In this document: piece after piece, positions 7,791 to 17,130 of the stretch
Numbering within the stretch: position 1 is the stretch's first letter
How the letters are laid out: each line of letters starts with the position of its first letter
Source of the DNA: Sphacelaria rigidula
Taxonomy: Eukaryota > Phaeophyceae > Sphacelariales
Direction of reading: 5' to 3'
Assembly (NCBI GenBank): GCA_964200075.2
Contig: CAXNAA020000529.1
Coordinates: 1 to 20,461, forward strand
Length of the DNA: 20,461 nucleotides
The notes under the pieces: model-generated
What the model was told of the DNA's origin: nothing
The model's input: only the letters and a program-made list of their open reading frames with translations
Database searches by the model: none
Program-made: the position numbers and the translations under genes

Positions 7791-8166
7791 AGGCAAAGAA
7801 CACAAAGAGCTGATCCCGATGGAAGAAATAAAAATGGCGGCAAAAAGGAAAACAAGGAAAGACGAATGGCCATCCACTGCAGCATCGCTTCAGGTGACTA
7901 GGCCGTGCAAAAGAAAAAAAATGCCGTGGAAGCTATTTGGGGACCACCCTCCTTGGGTATGAGCTATCAACCACGAGCTGTGCGGAGGAGAGACACAAAT
8001 GTCACTACAGTAAAAAAGAGAAAGAGAGAAGAGGGTTCGGATATGAGGGGAAAAAAAGAAAGAGGAACAAAAGGGTCACGAAGACAACGCAGAAATATGT
8101 ACGAACACATCTAGGAACATCGCTAAGGTTGCAAATCAAGGAAAGAAACAAGTAGTCGATGAGATA
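7791..8166. other. Purine-rich, no gene
   Basis: The + strand is rich in A and G. Two overlapping + frames (7905-8114 and 7937-8155) are lysine/arginine-rich from composition alone. The stretch ends at a (CAAT)n-type tail and could be retroposon body. Confidence 0.4.
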
Positions 8167-8241
8167 AGATCAGTTAATGTGCGAGAATAGATCATTCGAT
8201 CATTCGATCATTCGATCATTCAACCAATCAACCAACCACCC
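8167..8241 (+). mobile_element. Retroposon 3' end with tandem tail, copy 2 (diverged)
   Basis: AGATCAGTTAATGTGCGAGA matches the TCAGTTAANGTGCGACAA core of the other copies. It is followed by four GATCATTC units (8189-8221) and then CAACCAATCAACC. The upstream GACCACGGCTGG block is missing or unrecognisable. The tail unit has expanded from 4 to 8 bases in this copy. Confidence 0.45.
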
Positions 8242-8349
8242 AAGGGTGTACTGTATCGGTTTCTTGTTTTCCCCGCCTCTTTCACTCATCCTCAGTTTGG
8301 TACAAAAATAGTCTATCTCGATTTTTTCCATCCTGAATGTCTCGCGAGC

Positions 8350-8350
<1 letters not shown>

Positions 8351-8392
<42 letters not shown>

Positions 8393-8406
8393 GGTGGTGT
8401 TGTTGT
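8351..8406. repeat. (GTT)n microsatellite
   Basis: About fourteen GTT units are followed by interrupted GGTGGTGTTGTTG. The minus-strand polyasparagine and polythreonine frames here are not taken as genes. Confidence 0.95.
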
Positions 8407-8606
8407 AACAATACACTTTATGTAGTAATATATGGGCAAATGCATTATTTTGTGGCGTATTACTGGCGCTGTGGTTCAATTACCCATACGCGGGCACAGT
8501 CCGACCCAAAATATTCTCTCCCTCCGTGATAATTTGCGCGCTTTAGGCCGAACACTCTCAGCAAGATGCAGCCCACCCTTCATGCGACTCGCCGAATCAT
8601 GTTGAC
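8407..8606. other. No recognisable feature
   Basis: No gene signal was seen. A weak resemblance to the GCAATGC terminus at about 8561 (AGCAAGATGCAG) could mark the decayed far end of the element described next. Confidence 0.3.
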
Positions 8607-8796
8607 AATCGGCATCATTTTTACTCGAGAAAGACCGAAAATGATGCCGATTCACGAAAAGTCCCTACGTGCAAATACCATGTTTCTAGGAGTCCGGTCC
8701 CCAGAGATATGGGCTGCACAGTAAGCCCCATATGTTCGGGCTTCTACAAAAAAGGGACCCAGAAACAAAAAGTGCAACCCCTACCGTAGCATTGCT
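8607..8796. mobile_element. GCAAYGC-family element, copy B, inverted and truncated
   Basis: Bases 8642-8796 match the reverse complement of the left part of copy A. They share the terminus (CCCCTACCGTAGCATTGC), a CAGTAAGCCCCATAT block and an ATGCCGATTCACG block. The other terminus is absent or decayed. A perfect 15-bp hairpin, AATCGGCATCATTTT with AAAATGATGCCGATT (8607-8652), occupies the inner end. Confidence 0.65.
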
Positions 8797-9273
8797 CAAT
8801 ACATCACGGCGCTTCACGCTTGATGATCGCGAGCTCAGTCTGGCGAAAACCCGACCGGCTATGCCCCGGCTTTGTGGGGATGCGAGGTCAATGGTCTTAT
8901 CACTACGGCATGCAAACTAATGAGTACACTCTCCCCCTCCCCCGCGCGATGAGTGCACCCCCCCCCCGCGCGCGCGCGGCTGGTGTGGGGGTTCCGCCGA
9001 AGCCAGAGGAAAACAACGCGTTCCGGCATCATCTCTCTTCAGATCGACCTCTATATTGACGGCCAAAAGGTAAAGTTCTACGCGTACAGAGTCGAACTTC
9101 TCCGAGAAAGATGGGACAACCAGGCGTGCAAAGCGATGTAAAGACGCACGTTCTGATGGGTGTTGCTCAGTGATGCACGCATTGTTTCGACGGATATGTG
9201 CTGTGGCATAAAAAATGCCGCTAAGGGCGCTGTTCATGCTTCTGGTGGTCTCCCCCGGGGATATACGCTGCTG
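8797..9273. other. No convincing gene; CG-dinucleotide and C tracts
   Basis: Overlapping frames on both strands (minus 8917-9294, 125 codons; plus 8820-9059 and 8953-9141) have no recognised domain. The minus frame enters the adjacent palindrome. A C9 run followed by alternating CG lies at about 8960-8979. Confidence 0.35.
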
Positions 9274-9744
9274 CCTGCAGCAAAGAACAGCCAATCATCG
9301 AAATTGAGGATGGAGCTTTTCATTGAGAATGAAAACCCGGAGAATGAAAATCTTCGTATCCACACCAAGTCTTCGAAATACGGTTCCATTCCTTCACCCA
9401 CTTGTAGCTATTAACAACTGCTACACGTTCTACAAATTTGGATTTCGATAACCGAAATGTTGGGGTCCTATATGAAGAACCAGTTTCGAGGATTTTAGGT
9501 GATCCGATCGAATCGCCGAAATTAACCGAAATTTGTTTTTCATCTAGGACCCCAACACTTTGGTTATCGGAATCCAAATTTGTAGAACGTGTAGCAGTTG
9601 TCAGTAGCTACCCGTAGGTGAAGGAATTGAACCGTATTTCGAAGATTTGGTGTGGATACGAAGATATTCATACTCCGGGTTCTCATCCTCAATGAAAAGC
9701 TCCACCATCCATTTCTATGATCGGCTGTTGAAGCTCCCTGCAGG
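9274..9744. mobile_element. 471-bp near-palindromic foldback element, copy A
   Basis: The left arm from CCTGCAG and AACAGCCAATCAT to about 9500 is repeated in reverse complement in the right arm, ending at GGCTGTTGAAG...CTGCAGG (9744). Long matched blocks include GGAGCTTTTCATTGAG, TCTTCGTATCCACACCAA and GCTACACGTTCTACAAATTT. The centre around GATCCGATCG is itself nearly symmetrical, so almost no unpaired loop would remain. It contains no gene. A related copy lies at about 19955. The outer edges are approximate and no target duplication was fixed. Confidence 0.8.
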
Positions 9745-10097
9745 CTATGTAAGGCGGACTCAAGCAGGTAATAAGTGCTGTCCATCTACCGTACGGTCAA
9801 GCTCACCAACAAAAATGCGTCACTCTGCGAACTGAACTAAATTTCCCATCGCATCCTACAAAGCTGATGCTGATTGAGTGCGTCCACCGCTCCTACTCTC
9901 TCGTATATGGTCACCATGTCACACAAGCAATGTTTGCGCACACGTTGGACGTGAAGGGTAGTCTACTAGTTGGGAACATGTTCTACGCAAGGCATCCATG
10001 ACCCTATAATTACCGCGACTACACTGCTCTGTCATTATAACGTTTACGGTAGCGACCCTATAGTAACGGTTAGATCTTGCCTGTGTTAGCCCTACAG
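9745..10097. other. No recognisable feature
   Basis: Only short frames occur. The last 20 bases form a plausible acceptor region for the exon proposed next. Confidence 0.35.
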
Positions 10098-10358
10098 CAG
10101 ATGGAAAGATGCAGGCAAGCACCGTGCTCAGCATGTAGGTATATAAATCCTTGGCGGAAGGTGATGTCGTCAACGGTTAGCAAAGGTGAAGTGCAATGCA
10201 ATTATCGGGAGACGATATATTATAATTGGCCTTCGGGTTGGTTCGGTATATTCCGTGGCCCGTGGCGAAGGATAGATGGTTTTAACTTTTATATTATTGA
10301 AGAGTGCCTTGACGGAGTCGACCCTACGATAGAGGGATCAGGTGTGGAGTGCGCTCAG
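10098..10358 (+). CDS. 87-codon exon-like block, unknown protein
   Basis: The acceptor TGTGTTAGCCCTACAG ends at 10097, and the donor GCTCAG|GTAGCA follows 10358. The enclosed 261 bases are exactly 87 codons with phase 0 at both ends. The peptide is varied and aromatic-rich: YYNWPSGWFGIFRGPWRRID, then GFNFYIIEECLDGVDP. An ATG lies at the second codon and another near the middle. No family is recognised. If the donor is not used, the frame closes four codons later. It lies between the 9.3-kb palindrome and the copia remnant, so it could also be transposon-derived. Confidence 0.4.
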
Positions 10359-10780
10359 GTAGCAGCGTAGTAGCCGGCCTGAGCGTGGTACTGTAGTCAC
10401 ACACACTTGACTACCGGTACCCGTGCACCAGCATAAATCTATTCGCACATGTACATGTTCACTCAGTGTACCCGTTCACATGAACACCTCCTCTGAACCG
10501 GTACATCGGTTGTCGTGGATTTCTATCTCTAAAAAAAGAGGTTTTGAGGGGGGAAACCCGGCCATCCGAGCAAAAACCCTCTCCCCTCAACAGCTTGTGC
10601 TCCATCTAGATAATCCGTGGACGCCGGTCGACGCAGATACACGTCATGTCAGGAAACGCCCTACAAAACCCATGTCCCTCAAAGTAGCGTGGGTGGCTTA
10701 ACCCAAAATGCGCATAAATGCATCACATAAGTATCTGAAAATACCCGGCGCTAGCACAAGGGTGCACACAAAAAACGTAC
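10359..10780 (-). mobile_element. Probable 3' flank of the copia element
   Basis: This stretch lies just downstream of the pol reading frame on the minus strand, where a 3' untranslated region and LTR would be expected. Minus-strand TGTTGAGGGGAGAGGG (10577-10592) could be a polypurine tract or the start of an LTR. No second copy of this sequence exists in the window, so LTR status cannot be shown. The 92-codon + frame (10423-10701) is not supported as a gene. Confidence 0.3.
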
Positions 10781-12106
10781 CTACTTGTCACCTTCGAAGT
10801 TCATAAAAAAACTCCTGTGCCTCGTAAACAGGCTGGTCGAGAGAGGCTTTGTCAAAATATCAGCATGCTGCTATCCTGAGCCTACATGCACAATCCTGAT
10901 ATTTCCGGTCCCTACCAGCTCTCGAATAAACTGATGTCTTACGTCTATGTGCTTACTCCTTTCGGAACTGAGGGGATTTTCGGCCAGAGCTTTTTCTCCC
11001 TCGTTGTCCTCGTACAAAAAAATAACTTGGTCCTCCCCGCATCCCGACATAGTCTGAGGTCGCAGGAACGTCAACACTGACTTTACAAACAGTCCCTCCT
11101 TTGCCCCCTTGGCGATTGCGACGTACTCTGCCTCCGTAGTCACACAGTGTTGCGTGCGGCTCGTTGCCGACACTACCACACCACCGTACATTACGGCTAC
11201 CCCTGATACCGAACGCCTATCCGTTTCCTTCTTCGCGTAGTCTGCATCGCAGTAAAACTGAGAGCCTATCATGACCTTTCTTGAACGTAAGTCCAAACTC
11301 CTTCGTCTCGTTGAGATACTTGAGCACTTTCATCACAGCTTCCCAGTGCCTCTCGCATGAATCATGCCACTGGCGAGTAAGCGCTCGTACCAAATTCGCG
11401 ATGTCGGATCTGATGACTGTTGCCAGCCACATCAACCCCCCCACAGCGTTACGGTATGGGCGATTCACCTTTTTGTCTTCGCCCGTTGTCGGCCCCAACT
11501 TTAAAGAAACAGCGGCAGGGATTTCCGAGTAACCCCTCACCTCAAAACGCTTCAGGAGCGTGTCCGTGAACGTGGTTTGCGTCACAGACAGCGTGCCTCT
11601 ATCCCAGTCTCTATCCACTGCGAACCCCATGTACCAGGTGACCTCTCCGAGATTGTTCGTGGGGAACGTTTTGTCCAGGATTTTGCCCACCTTCCCTACG
11701 TTTTCCTCAGAACCACTTATAACAATATCGTCCACATGGACAACTGAAATCACACACACGTCTCCTGCATCCTCCATCCTGAAAACACATGGGTCAGCCT
11801 CACACAGCACCATCCCGACATCCTCCAGTAAAGTTGGCACAGAAGACGAGACCACTACCTGCCCGCTTGCTTGATCCCGTAAATAGATTTTTCCAGCTTC
11901 ACGGTCATGTCTGTCAAAACGGAGCAACCTTCAGGCAACCTCATGTACACGTTGGTATCCATCTCTGCTTGAACGAAAGCCTGTGTCACGTCAAAATGAT
12001 ACAGCGACCACTCTTCCTGGACTACCACTGCCGTGATCAGTTTGATGGAGGCCATGGAGGGCGTTGCTGCCACTCTTATAGCTAGATAATGACGAAGATA
12101 TGACAA
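10781..12106 (-). pseudogene. Ty1/copia pol remnant: reverse transcriptase and RNase H, broken
   Basis: Copia-type reverse transcriptase is clear: a PSMASIKLITAVVV start, FDVTQAFVQAEMDTNVYMRL, YGIKQAGR, and the catalytic VHVDDIVISG (the family's YVDD box). RNase H follows with FYCDADYAKKETDRRSVSG, TTEAEYVAIAKGAKE, LYEDNEGEKALAENP and RSKHIDVRHQFIREL, then the family C-terminus QHADILTKPLS. Gag, protease and integrase are missing, and similarity stops near 12076, so the copy is 5'-truncated. There are four lesions in this sense: TAG at 11857-11855 where Gln is usual before Trp, a frameshift near 11831-11834, a frameshift near 11262-11280, and TAG at 10873-10871 just before QHAD. The frame then runs to a TAG at 10783-10781. 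It is not functional as read. Confidence 0.92.
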
Positions 12107-12202
12107 CTCATAGGAAAATGATCACACTATGTACATATTCGGTGGATAACGGCCTATGGCGTGTGTAGCAATGCATTAGCGTACTGGTGCCACTGAGGAT
12201 CA

Positions 12203-12553
12203 ATGTCAATGCATTGCGATACCCTGATATTGGCCAATTTGTATCGGTATCAAAACACAGTCATACCAGAAACCCCGCCTCCGCCCCCCCGCTCCCCGTC
12301 CTCCTTGTTCGTGGAACGACTAAGGTATGAGGGGGTGCGCTCTCCCGGCGCAGCCGCAGCAGGCGCTAGCGATGGTACTGGGAACGACCCCATCGCAAGC
12401 GCGGACAGTGATGAGCACCACATACGACGGGTTATGGATATTGCAAGGCATGCAACGGCGGCGGCGGCGGCGGCTGGTTCGCAGTCGGTGGGGACGAGAA
12501 GTGGTGGTGCGAGAGGAATACCGGGCCGACCGAGGACGGGAAGGTGGAGATGA
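12203..12553 (+). CDS. Hypothetical alanine/proline-rich frame or exon
   Basis: This is a 116-codon frame. The first third is proline-rich (PETPPPPPRSPSS). The rest reads AAAAGASDGTGNDPIASADS and HHIRRVMDIARHATAAAAAA, ending in a basic tail (RGIPGRPRTGRWR). A donor-like ACTAAG|GTATGAG at 12327 and an acceptor-like CTCCCGGCGCAG at about 12353 fall inside, so it may be two exons or chance. A (GCG)n stretch encodes the alanine run. No family is recognised. Confidence 0.27.
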   Translation: MSMHCDTLILANLYRYQNTVIPETPPPPPRSPSSLFVERLRYEGVRSPGAAAAGASDGTGNDPIASADSDEHHIRRVMDIARHATAAAAAAGSQSVGTRSGGARGIPGRPRTGRWR

Positions 12554-12642
12554 GCGTCGTGTCGGGTCTCCCTCCTTATTCACGCAACTTACGCACAGTG
12601 TGAAATATATGTATACATGCTACAAGAGCGCATAGATTCATA

Positions 12643-13228
12643 CTTCCTCTGTCTCATAAGTCTGTGCAGTTATGTTTGTATGAGCCCTTAACGATGTCCA
12701 ATTTGATTCTCGATTCTTTGGCTGCATTCGTTGGCGTTTTGTGAGCTAAAGACAATACTGTTTCTTCAACATGGGTGCTTGACTCGTGCAGACTCGCGAC
12801 CGAAAACAAATGAGTCGGTCAAAATTTGGGCATTTTTCGCTTTTTCCCCAGTGAACCACAGCAAACCCGGAAATCGCGAAAAATCGTGAAAAAAATGGGA
12901 AAATCGCAAAACCATCACTGATTTGGATATCTCCGTGACGTCAACCTACGCACGCTCCATCTGACAATTTTTCAGCATGTTTCGCTAGTGCTCGACGTAA
13001 AAACGCTCAAAATCGGTCAACATTGGGGTATAAGTGGACCAAAAAGGGCCAAAATGGGGTATATTTTGACCTAGTTTTAGTGTACAAGATCATCTCCGAT
13101 TTTTTTTCTTAGTGAGCTTCGTATGCGTTTTGTCTCTCTAGCGCACCCGGTCAAAGGCTAAACGTAAAAGTATAAGTACCTTTACGACTAAGCGCCCATA
13201 ACTGCACAGACTTATGATACAGAGGAAG
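12643..13228. mobile_element. 586-bp Stowaway/Tc1-mariner-like MITE
   Basis: The terminal inverted repeats of 32 bases differ at one position, start CTTCCTCTGT, and run inward to GTGCAGTTATG. Both ends are flanked by TA (12641-12642 and 13229-13230), the target site of Tc1/mariner transposases. The terminal string resembles the Stowaway pattern (CTCCCTCCGT). The interior is non-coding and contains short repeats such as GGTCAAAATTTGGG and GGTATATTTTGACC. Confidence 0.88.
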
Positions 13229-13317
13229 TATATATATAGTGCCCACCAGGTCTCGGCTTTGAGGCGAATGCTTTCACTTGTTGTCGACGGATAAACCCTT
13301 GCGTTTCGTTCTTTCGA

Positions 13318-13602
13318 GTGAACAGCAAAGACATGACGTTTCAGGCGAAACTTGTACCACGCAGCATGAAGAGGACGCCAATGTATACTGACTCTACGTA
13401 CGTGCTCCATACTTTTTTTATGGGACATCCTGTCCAACTCGATGCGATGGGCAAGGTATTACGTGAGCTATCAGTCCGACATGAAACCATCTACGAGTAT
13501 TATTTTGCCCTACATATTTCTCGTCGCAAATTGTTGTATTGGATCTTATTCCTATACAAGGTCTTAGCCCTTTCGTACGGCAGGGAAAACGCGTGTTGGT
13601 GA
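13318..13602 (+). CDS. Hypothetical frame of 94 codons
   Basis: This is an open frame with a protein-like, varied sequence. It includes MYTDSTYVLHTFFMGHPVQL and a hydrophobic end (LLYWILFLYKVLALSYG) that could be one membrane helix. The first codon is GTG; an ATG follows five codons later and is the more likely start for a eukaryotic gene. No family is recognised. Donor-like sites (GGCAAG|GTATTA and TACAAG|GTCTTA) lie inside. It begins 90 bases after the Stowaway-like element. Confidence 0.3.
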   Translation: MNSKDMTFQAKLVPRSMKRTPMYTDSTYVLHTFFMGHPVQLDAMGKVLRELSVRHETIYEYYFALHISRRKLLYWILFLYKVLALSYGRENACW

Positions 13603-14160
13603 TTTTCATTATCGATTTCTCGAAGGTTTGGATCTTAAACTTCCGAAAACGCTCGTTTGAAGGCAGATTTCGTATCATATCACGGTGCCATTAACATCAC
13701 AATCTCCGGAAGAAGCTGAGTTTGAAGCGTGTACCATCCGATGTAATGTACTCCGTAAGCAACGGCATTCAAGGTACCGTTTCGGCCCACCACTAGTATG
13801 CCGCATTTATTTGGACCACATTTCACAGATGACGTTTGTATAGGCGCCGGCAAATATAGTTTTTGCCATAGCATGGTGCCTTAGTGTTCCCGCTGGGCTC
13901 CCTTATTTTCGTGGTGGGGGTGATGCGGGCGAATTGCGTGCTGACATACGAAGTACGTATTTAATACGCTAGTTTACCGTTTACATCTTTCTTTTTGTAA
14001 CGGGATCGTGGTGAAATCTCCGTACTCCTCACGCGCACGGGATGTCGATGATGCTGTGAATTGATTTATGATCGGTTGTCGTAGGTTAACTGATTCCCAA
14101 GACATTCAGCCGTGGTCGCTATTCACAGGATGGATGTAACTAAGGGAAGCAGCGTGGAAA
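13603..14160. other. No recognisable feature
   Basis: Short frames only; no shared repeat was seen. Confidence 0.35.
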
Positions 14161-14420
14161 CACTTGGTGAATGAAAAAAAAGATTAATCAAGAACAAAAC
14201 CTCAAAGACAGTACAAAACGAAATAACCGACAAAAGGGACACAGAAGTGAAAAAAAAGAAAAGAGCAAGCAGGGCAACAATGGCAAGGAAAGTACAGGGA
14301 GAAAAAAAGGACAAGGAAAACCAGAATGAGTGGTGTGGATGAAAAGTAATAAAGTAAAAGTAGAAATGCTACAGTATGTAAATCACAAAACATGATCAAT
14401 TGTGTACTGAAAAATTGGAA
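14161..14420. repeat. A/purine-rich tract
   Basis: The + strand is strongly enriched in A and G (runs such as GAAAAAAAAG and GGAGAAAAAAAGGAC). The phenylalanine/leucine-rich minus frames (14123-14314 and 14202-14462) reflect composition and are not called as genes. Confidence 0.6.
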
Positions 14421-14723
14421 CATGATGTTTCTGTGTTTACGATCTTGACTCGAGACTCTCACAGGGCTCAGAACTGCGTCTTCTGATTCCTAAGCAGGCC
14501 AGGTATAATGCCCCCTCCAGCAAGTAGGCACGCGTAAGGTACAACTACAATGCGCCGCGCGCAACTAGAGATCCTTCGAGGAATCCCCGGAAGAGAGTAC
14601 TACGACGGAGGAACATCGTATATGAAACTGAATTTTCGTATTTGCGTTCTTTTTAGAAGCGCGGGAACATGTACAGACGGTGGTGTTTTCCATTCGCCTT
14701 GAGGTTCCCGCCTACTTGTACCT
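14421..14723. other. No recognisable feature
   Basis: This precedes the third (CAAT)n-tailed module. No head or coding region of a retroposon was recognised. Confidence 0.35.
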
Positions 14724-14780
14724 GTAACCACGGTTGGGCCCCTCGGGGGTCAGTTATGTGCGACAATCAATCAATCGAAT
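14724..14780 (+). mobile_element. Retroposon 3' end with (CAAT)n tail, copy 3
   Basis: GTAACCACGGTTGGGCCCC, then GGGGGTCAGTTATGTGCGAC, then AATCAATCAATCG. It shares the core of copies 1 and 4 with a few substitutions and has a short tail of about three units. Confidence 0.6.
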
Positions 14781-15747
14781 CGTTATAAGGAAAGAAACTC
14801 ATATTGGTGTGAAGGTGAAGACTTGAGATCCGTGAGAATGCTGGGCCTTTCGTCGGCGAGTAAATATGGATAGGGTCGGAGCGAAGGATTCGCTCGAGAT
14901 TTTTTCATAGAACCCAGGTTTTTGGAGGCGGAACTCAGAACCAGTTCCAACAAGAGACAGGCCTTCGAAACGCATCCCCTATTGGGGATTAAGCGTCGCG
15001 AAAATCGGGAACAGGAGTTGACTGCTGGAGCTCCTCGGAACTAGCTGACAAACCGAAACGTTTAGTTTCGAGTGGAATCATGCTACAATAGGGGGGGAGG
15101 AAGGGGTACTCATTTGTTGTTTGCCTTACTCGTTTGACCGTTGACTACGCATCCCTTTCGAGACGGAGCACCGTTCCTACTCCTAACAGACATACCTTCA
15201 ACATTCTGGCGCTGATTCCGTTTCTTCCATACATTGCACAAAAACGTTTTGCATATCTTATCCCCTTCCTGTTTCGCCGTCTGTGGCCACTATCTGTCGA
15301 TTGGGGGGGAGGGGGAGGGTTGGGTCGTTTTCTTGCACGAAACTCCACTTCAATCGCCGTTGAAAACAGCCAACAGTTGTTCGAACACGCTTGCTCCCGA
15401 TAAATAACGCTCATTCATAGTGCTTTACATCGCTTTTACCAAAATACAAGCGCACCGCCAGTGTTACATACGTCTTTTGACGCATCTATGAGCATATTTT
15501 TTCGTGGAATCGAACCCCCCCCTATCGGTGCATGGCTCAGTGAATCGTTATTTCCCCCCACTTGTTTTGTTCATGAGATCGTTTTGCGCCATCGTTTGCC
15601 GTCGAAGTATCAAGTATGCCGCTGATTAAGTACTGGCTTTTCATGTCGGGCCGGAGCCGGATACTTGACTCATTACGAAGGACATCCACATTTTTTTTCT
15701 ATTTTCCGTTTGTGTTTTGATACCTTCTCATCGATTGGCCAATTTGA
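14781..15747. other. No convincing gene
   Basis: Overlapping 89-codon frames on both strands at 15134-15414 carry no motif. A G7 run and a GGGGGGAGGGGGAGGG tract (15303-15318) are present. A TCGAACCCCCCCC string at 15508 was examined as a tRNA T-arm and rejected. Confidence 0.35.
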
Positions 15748-15907
15748 GCCATCGTGTGCCCTTCATATCTTATCGTGAAGCACACTATTATTGGAGAAGA
15801 TACGGAAATACCACTTTTCAGAGGATATCTCCGAGAAGCACACATGAACATTCACTTTGTTTCGCCGAGTTTCATTATCAATCGCAACTATACCTCTGGC
15901 CGCCAGG
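15748..15907 (+). CDS. Exon-like block, unknown protein
   Basis: A + frame opens after a TGA at 15745-15747 and reads SYLIVKHTIIGEDTEIPLFR, then GYLREAHMNIHFVSPSF, to a possible donor (CGCCAGG|GTGGGC, after 15908). A second + frame is also open here (15717-15920), so the assignment is uncertain. The acceptor is weak. No domain is recognised. It could be an upstream exon of the blocks at 16198 and 16513. Confidence 0.28.
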
Positions 15908-16197
15908 GTGGGCCATCTGATCAATCGGCACCATTTTCACTTGAAAAAAAAAGTAGAATCCGGATTGTTTCTGAAGTTGAATATTCGACGAGAAATCGGC
16001 AGAGGTCATGTGCTCTGCTCCTCCTTAGTTGTTGTGATTGAACGTCGGTACGAAGCGTACACGGCAGCTTCCGGCAGTAGTTTCCGAACATCCGCGGATA
16101 TCGATAGCAGCCGCGGTGAAAAGGACGACCGAGATTTACTTCATCGCCGCTTTCATCCCCCATGTGTGCCGCATTTCTGTGCGCATGTTATCGCAGA

Positions 16198-16396
16198 GCA
16201 AACGAATACACGCTTGCGCAGGTGCACGTCTGCTTCGACGCCCTCGATTCGGTGGTGGAGAAGCGAAAGGCGACTGTAGATGAAAGGACCAGCCGCGAGA
16301 TACAACTTCTCGCGCGCGGGGCTTGGAATAGCATTCACAAGGCGATCACTACCGATAAGGCAAGCACACTGGGGCGACGCTGTTCAAGCCTGTGGG
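16198..16396 (+). CDS. Exon-like helical block, unknown protein
   Basis: The frame reads ANEYTLAQVHVCFDALDSVV, then EKRKATVDERTSREIQLLAR, then GAWNSIHKAITTDKAS: a clearly helical, protein-like sequence. Possible acceptors are TTATCGCAG ending at about 16197, or TTGCGCAG ending at 16221, after which the frame continues in phase 0. The donor is undecided: GTGGGG after 16391 would give the phase needed by the block at 16513, while GTAGCA after 16396 would not. The frame itself stays open to a TAA near 16584. The family is not recognised. Confidence 0.4.
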
Positions 16397-16512
16397 GTAG
16401 CAAAGCAGTCGGTGTAATCCATCCATGGATGGCGCAAATACAAACCGTGTGTATGTTGCTCGAATTCATCTTCGAAGATTCTTGGAGTACAGGCACCCTC
16501 CTTGCTCCGCAG

Positions 16513-16675
16513 GCAACGAGTCGAGAAAAATCGCCCGGCAAATGTGGAAGAATGTTACATGCCTCAGAAAAGGTCTACTGTTAATGTCAAAAATGTGCCC
16601 ACACGTCGAGTTTCTGTCGTGTTCGACCACCTCACCAGCCTGGTGGAGTCACCGGCCCTGCAGCGGGCGACTTGA
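16513..16675 (+). CDS. Probable terminal exon, unknown protein
   Basis: A good acceptor (CCTCCTTGCTCCGCAG) ends at 16512. After one leading base the frame reads QRVEKNRPANVEECYMPQKR, then STVNVKNVPTRRVSVVFDHL, then TSLVESPALQRAT, and stops at TGA 16673-16675. The composition is protein-like and the frame is open throughout. It is probably the last exon of a gene that includes the 16198 block, 117-121 bases upstream, but the joining donor is not settled. No domain is recognised. Confidence 0.42.
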
Positions 16676-16959
16676 CGAAGCGTCATCTAGCCGCTAGGGA
16701 GTTTGCACCGTGTGTGTATTTTCAGTATAGAAATGTGAGAATTACGTCGCGTGGAAACCTTCACCGGCCATTATGGGGCTCCAGGCTGTGAAGTGAAACT
16801 CGCGCGAGGACTTTTGACAGAATGTGCAGGGTGTCGCCGGTGCCGACTAGGCAGTTACGGCCACTCCGGGAACATTTAGCAGGCTAGACGAACATCCGGA
16901 TATGACATCCGACATCAAAACATCTTTAGAGTTGTAACGGCTGGGGTTCTCACGACTAA
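16676..16959. other. No recognisable feature; possible 3' region of the preceding gene
   Basis: No frame of note was seen. No polyadenylation signal was identified with confidence. Confidence 0.3.
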
Positions 16960-16993
16960 TAAATATATATATATATATATAAATCTATATATT
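16960..16993. repeat. (AT)n microsatellite
   Basis: About ten AT units, then AAATCTATATAT. It lies 36 bases upstream of the fourth retroposon tail. Confidence 0.9.
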
Positions 16994-17028
16994 GTTAGAG
17001 CGTGTTTGAGTTTCGTTTTTGTTGAGTA

Positions 17029-17130
17029 AGTCTATCATGAGACCACGGCTGGACCCCGGGGGGGTCAGTTAAAGTGCGACAATCAATCATCATCAATCAA
17101 CAAAAATCATCAATCAATATACAAAACTAT
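17029..17130 (+). mobile_element. Retroposon 3' end with (CAAT)n tail, copy 4
   Basis: AAGTCTATCATGAGACCACG, then GCTGGACCCC, a G7 run and TCAGTTAAAGTGCGACAATC, followed by an interrupted CAATCATCATCAATCAAC tail. The 30 bases before it (GTTTTTGTTGAGTAAG) resemble those before copy 1, so the shared unit extends further upstream in these two copies. Confidence 0.62.

Noticed and set aside
7595-7885. Minus-strand Pro-Ser-Leu repeat protein
   Set aside because: The repeats are the translation of the (GGGAA)n array, and two frames give equivalent repeats.
8200-8479. Minus-strand polyasparagine and polythreonine frames
   Set aside because: They are products of the (GTT)n microsatellite in different frames.
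8917-9294. 125-codon minus frame as a gene
   Set aside because: No motif, it enters the foldback element, and competing + frames cover the same bases.
10781-12106. UAG reassigned to glutamine
   Set aside because: The same copy has two frameshifts and a 5' truncation, so simple decay explains the stops. Kept only as a low-interest check.
15495-15530. Minus-strand GGGGGGGGTTCGATTCCA as a tRNA T-arm
   Set aside because: The T stem does not pair and no D-arm or anticodon arm can be placed at the right distance.
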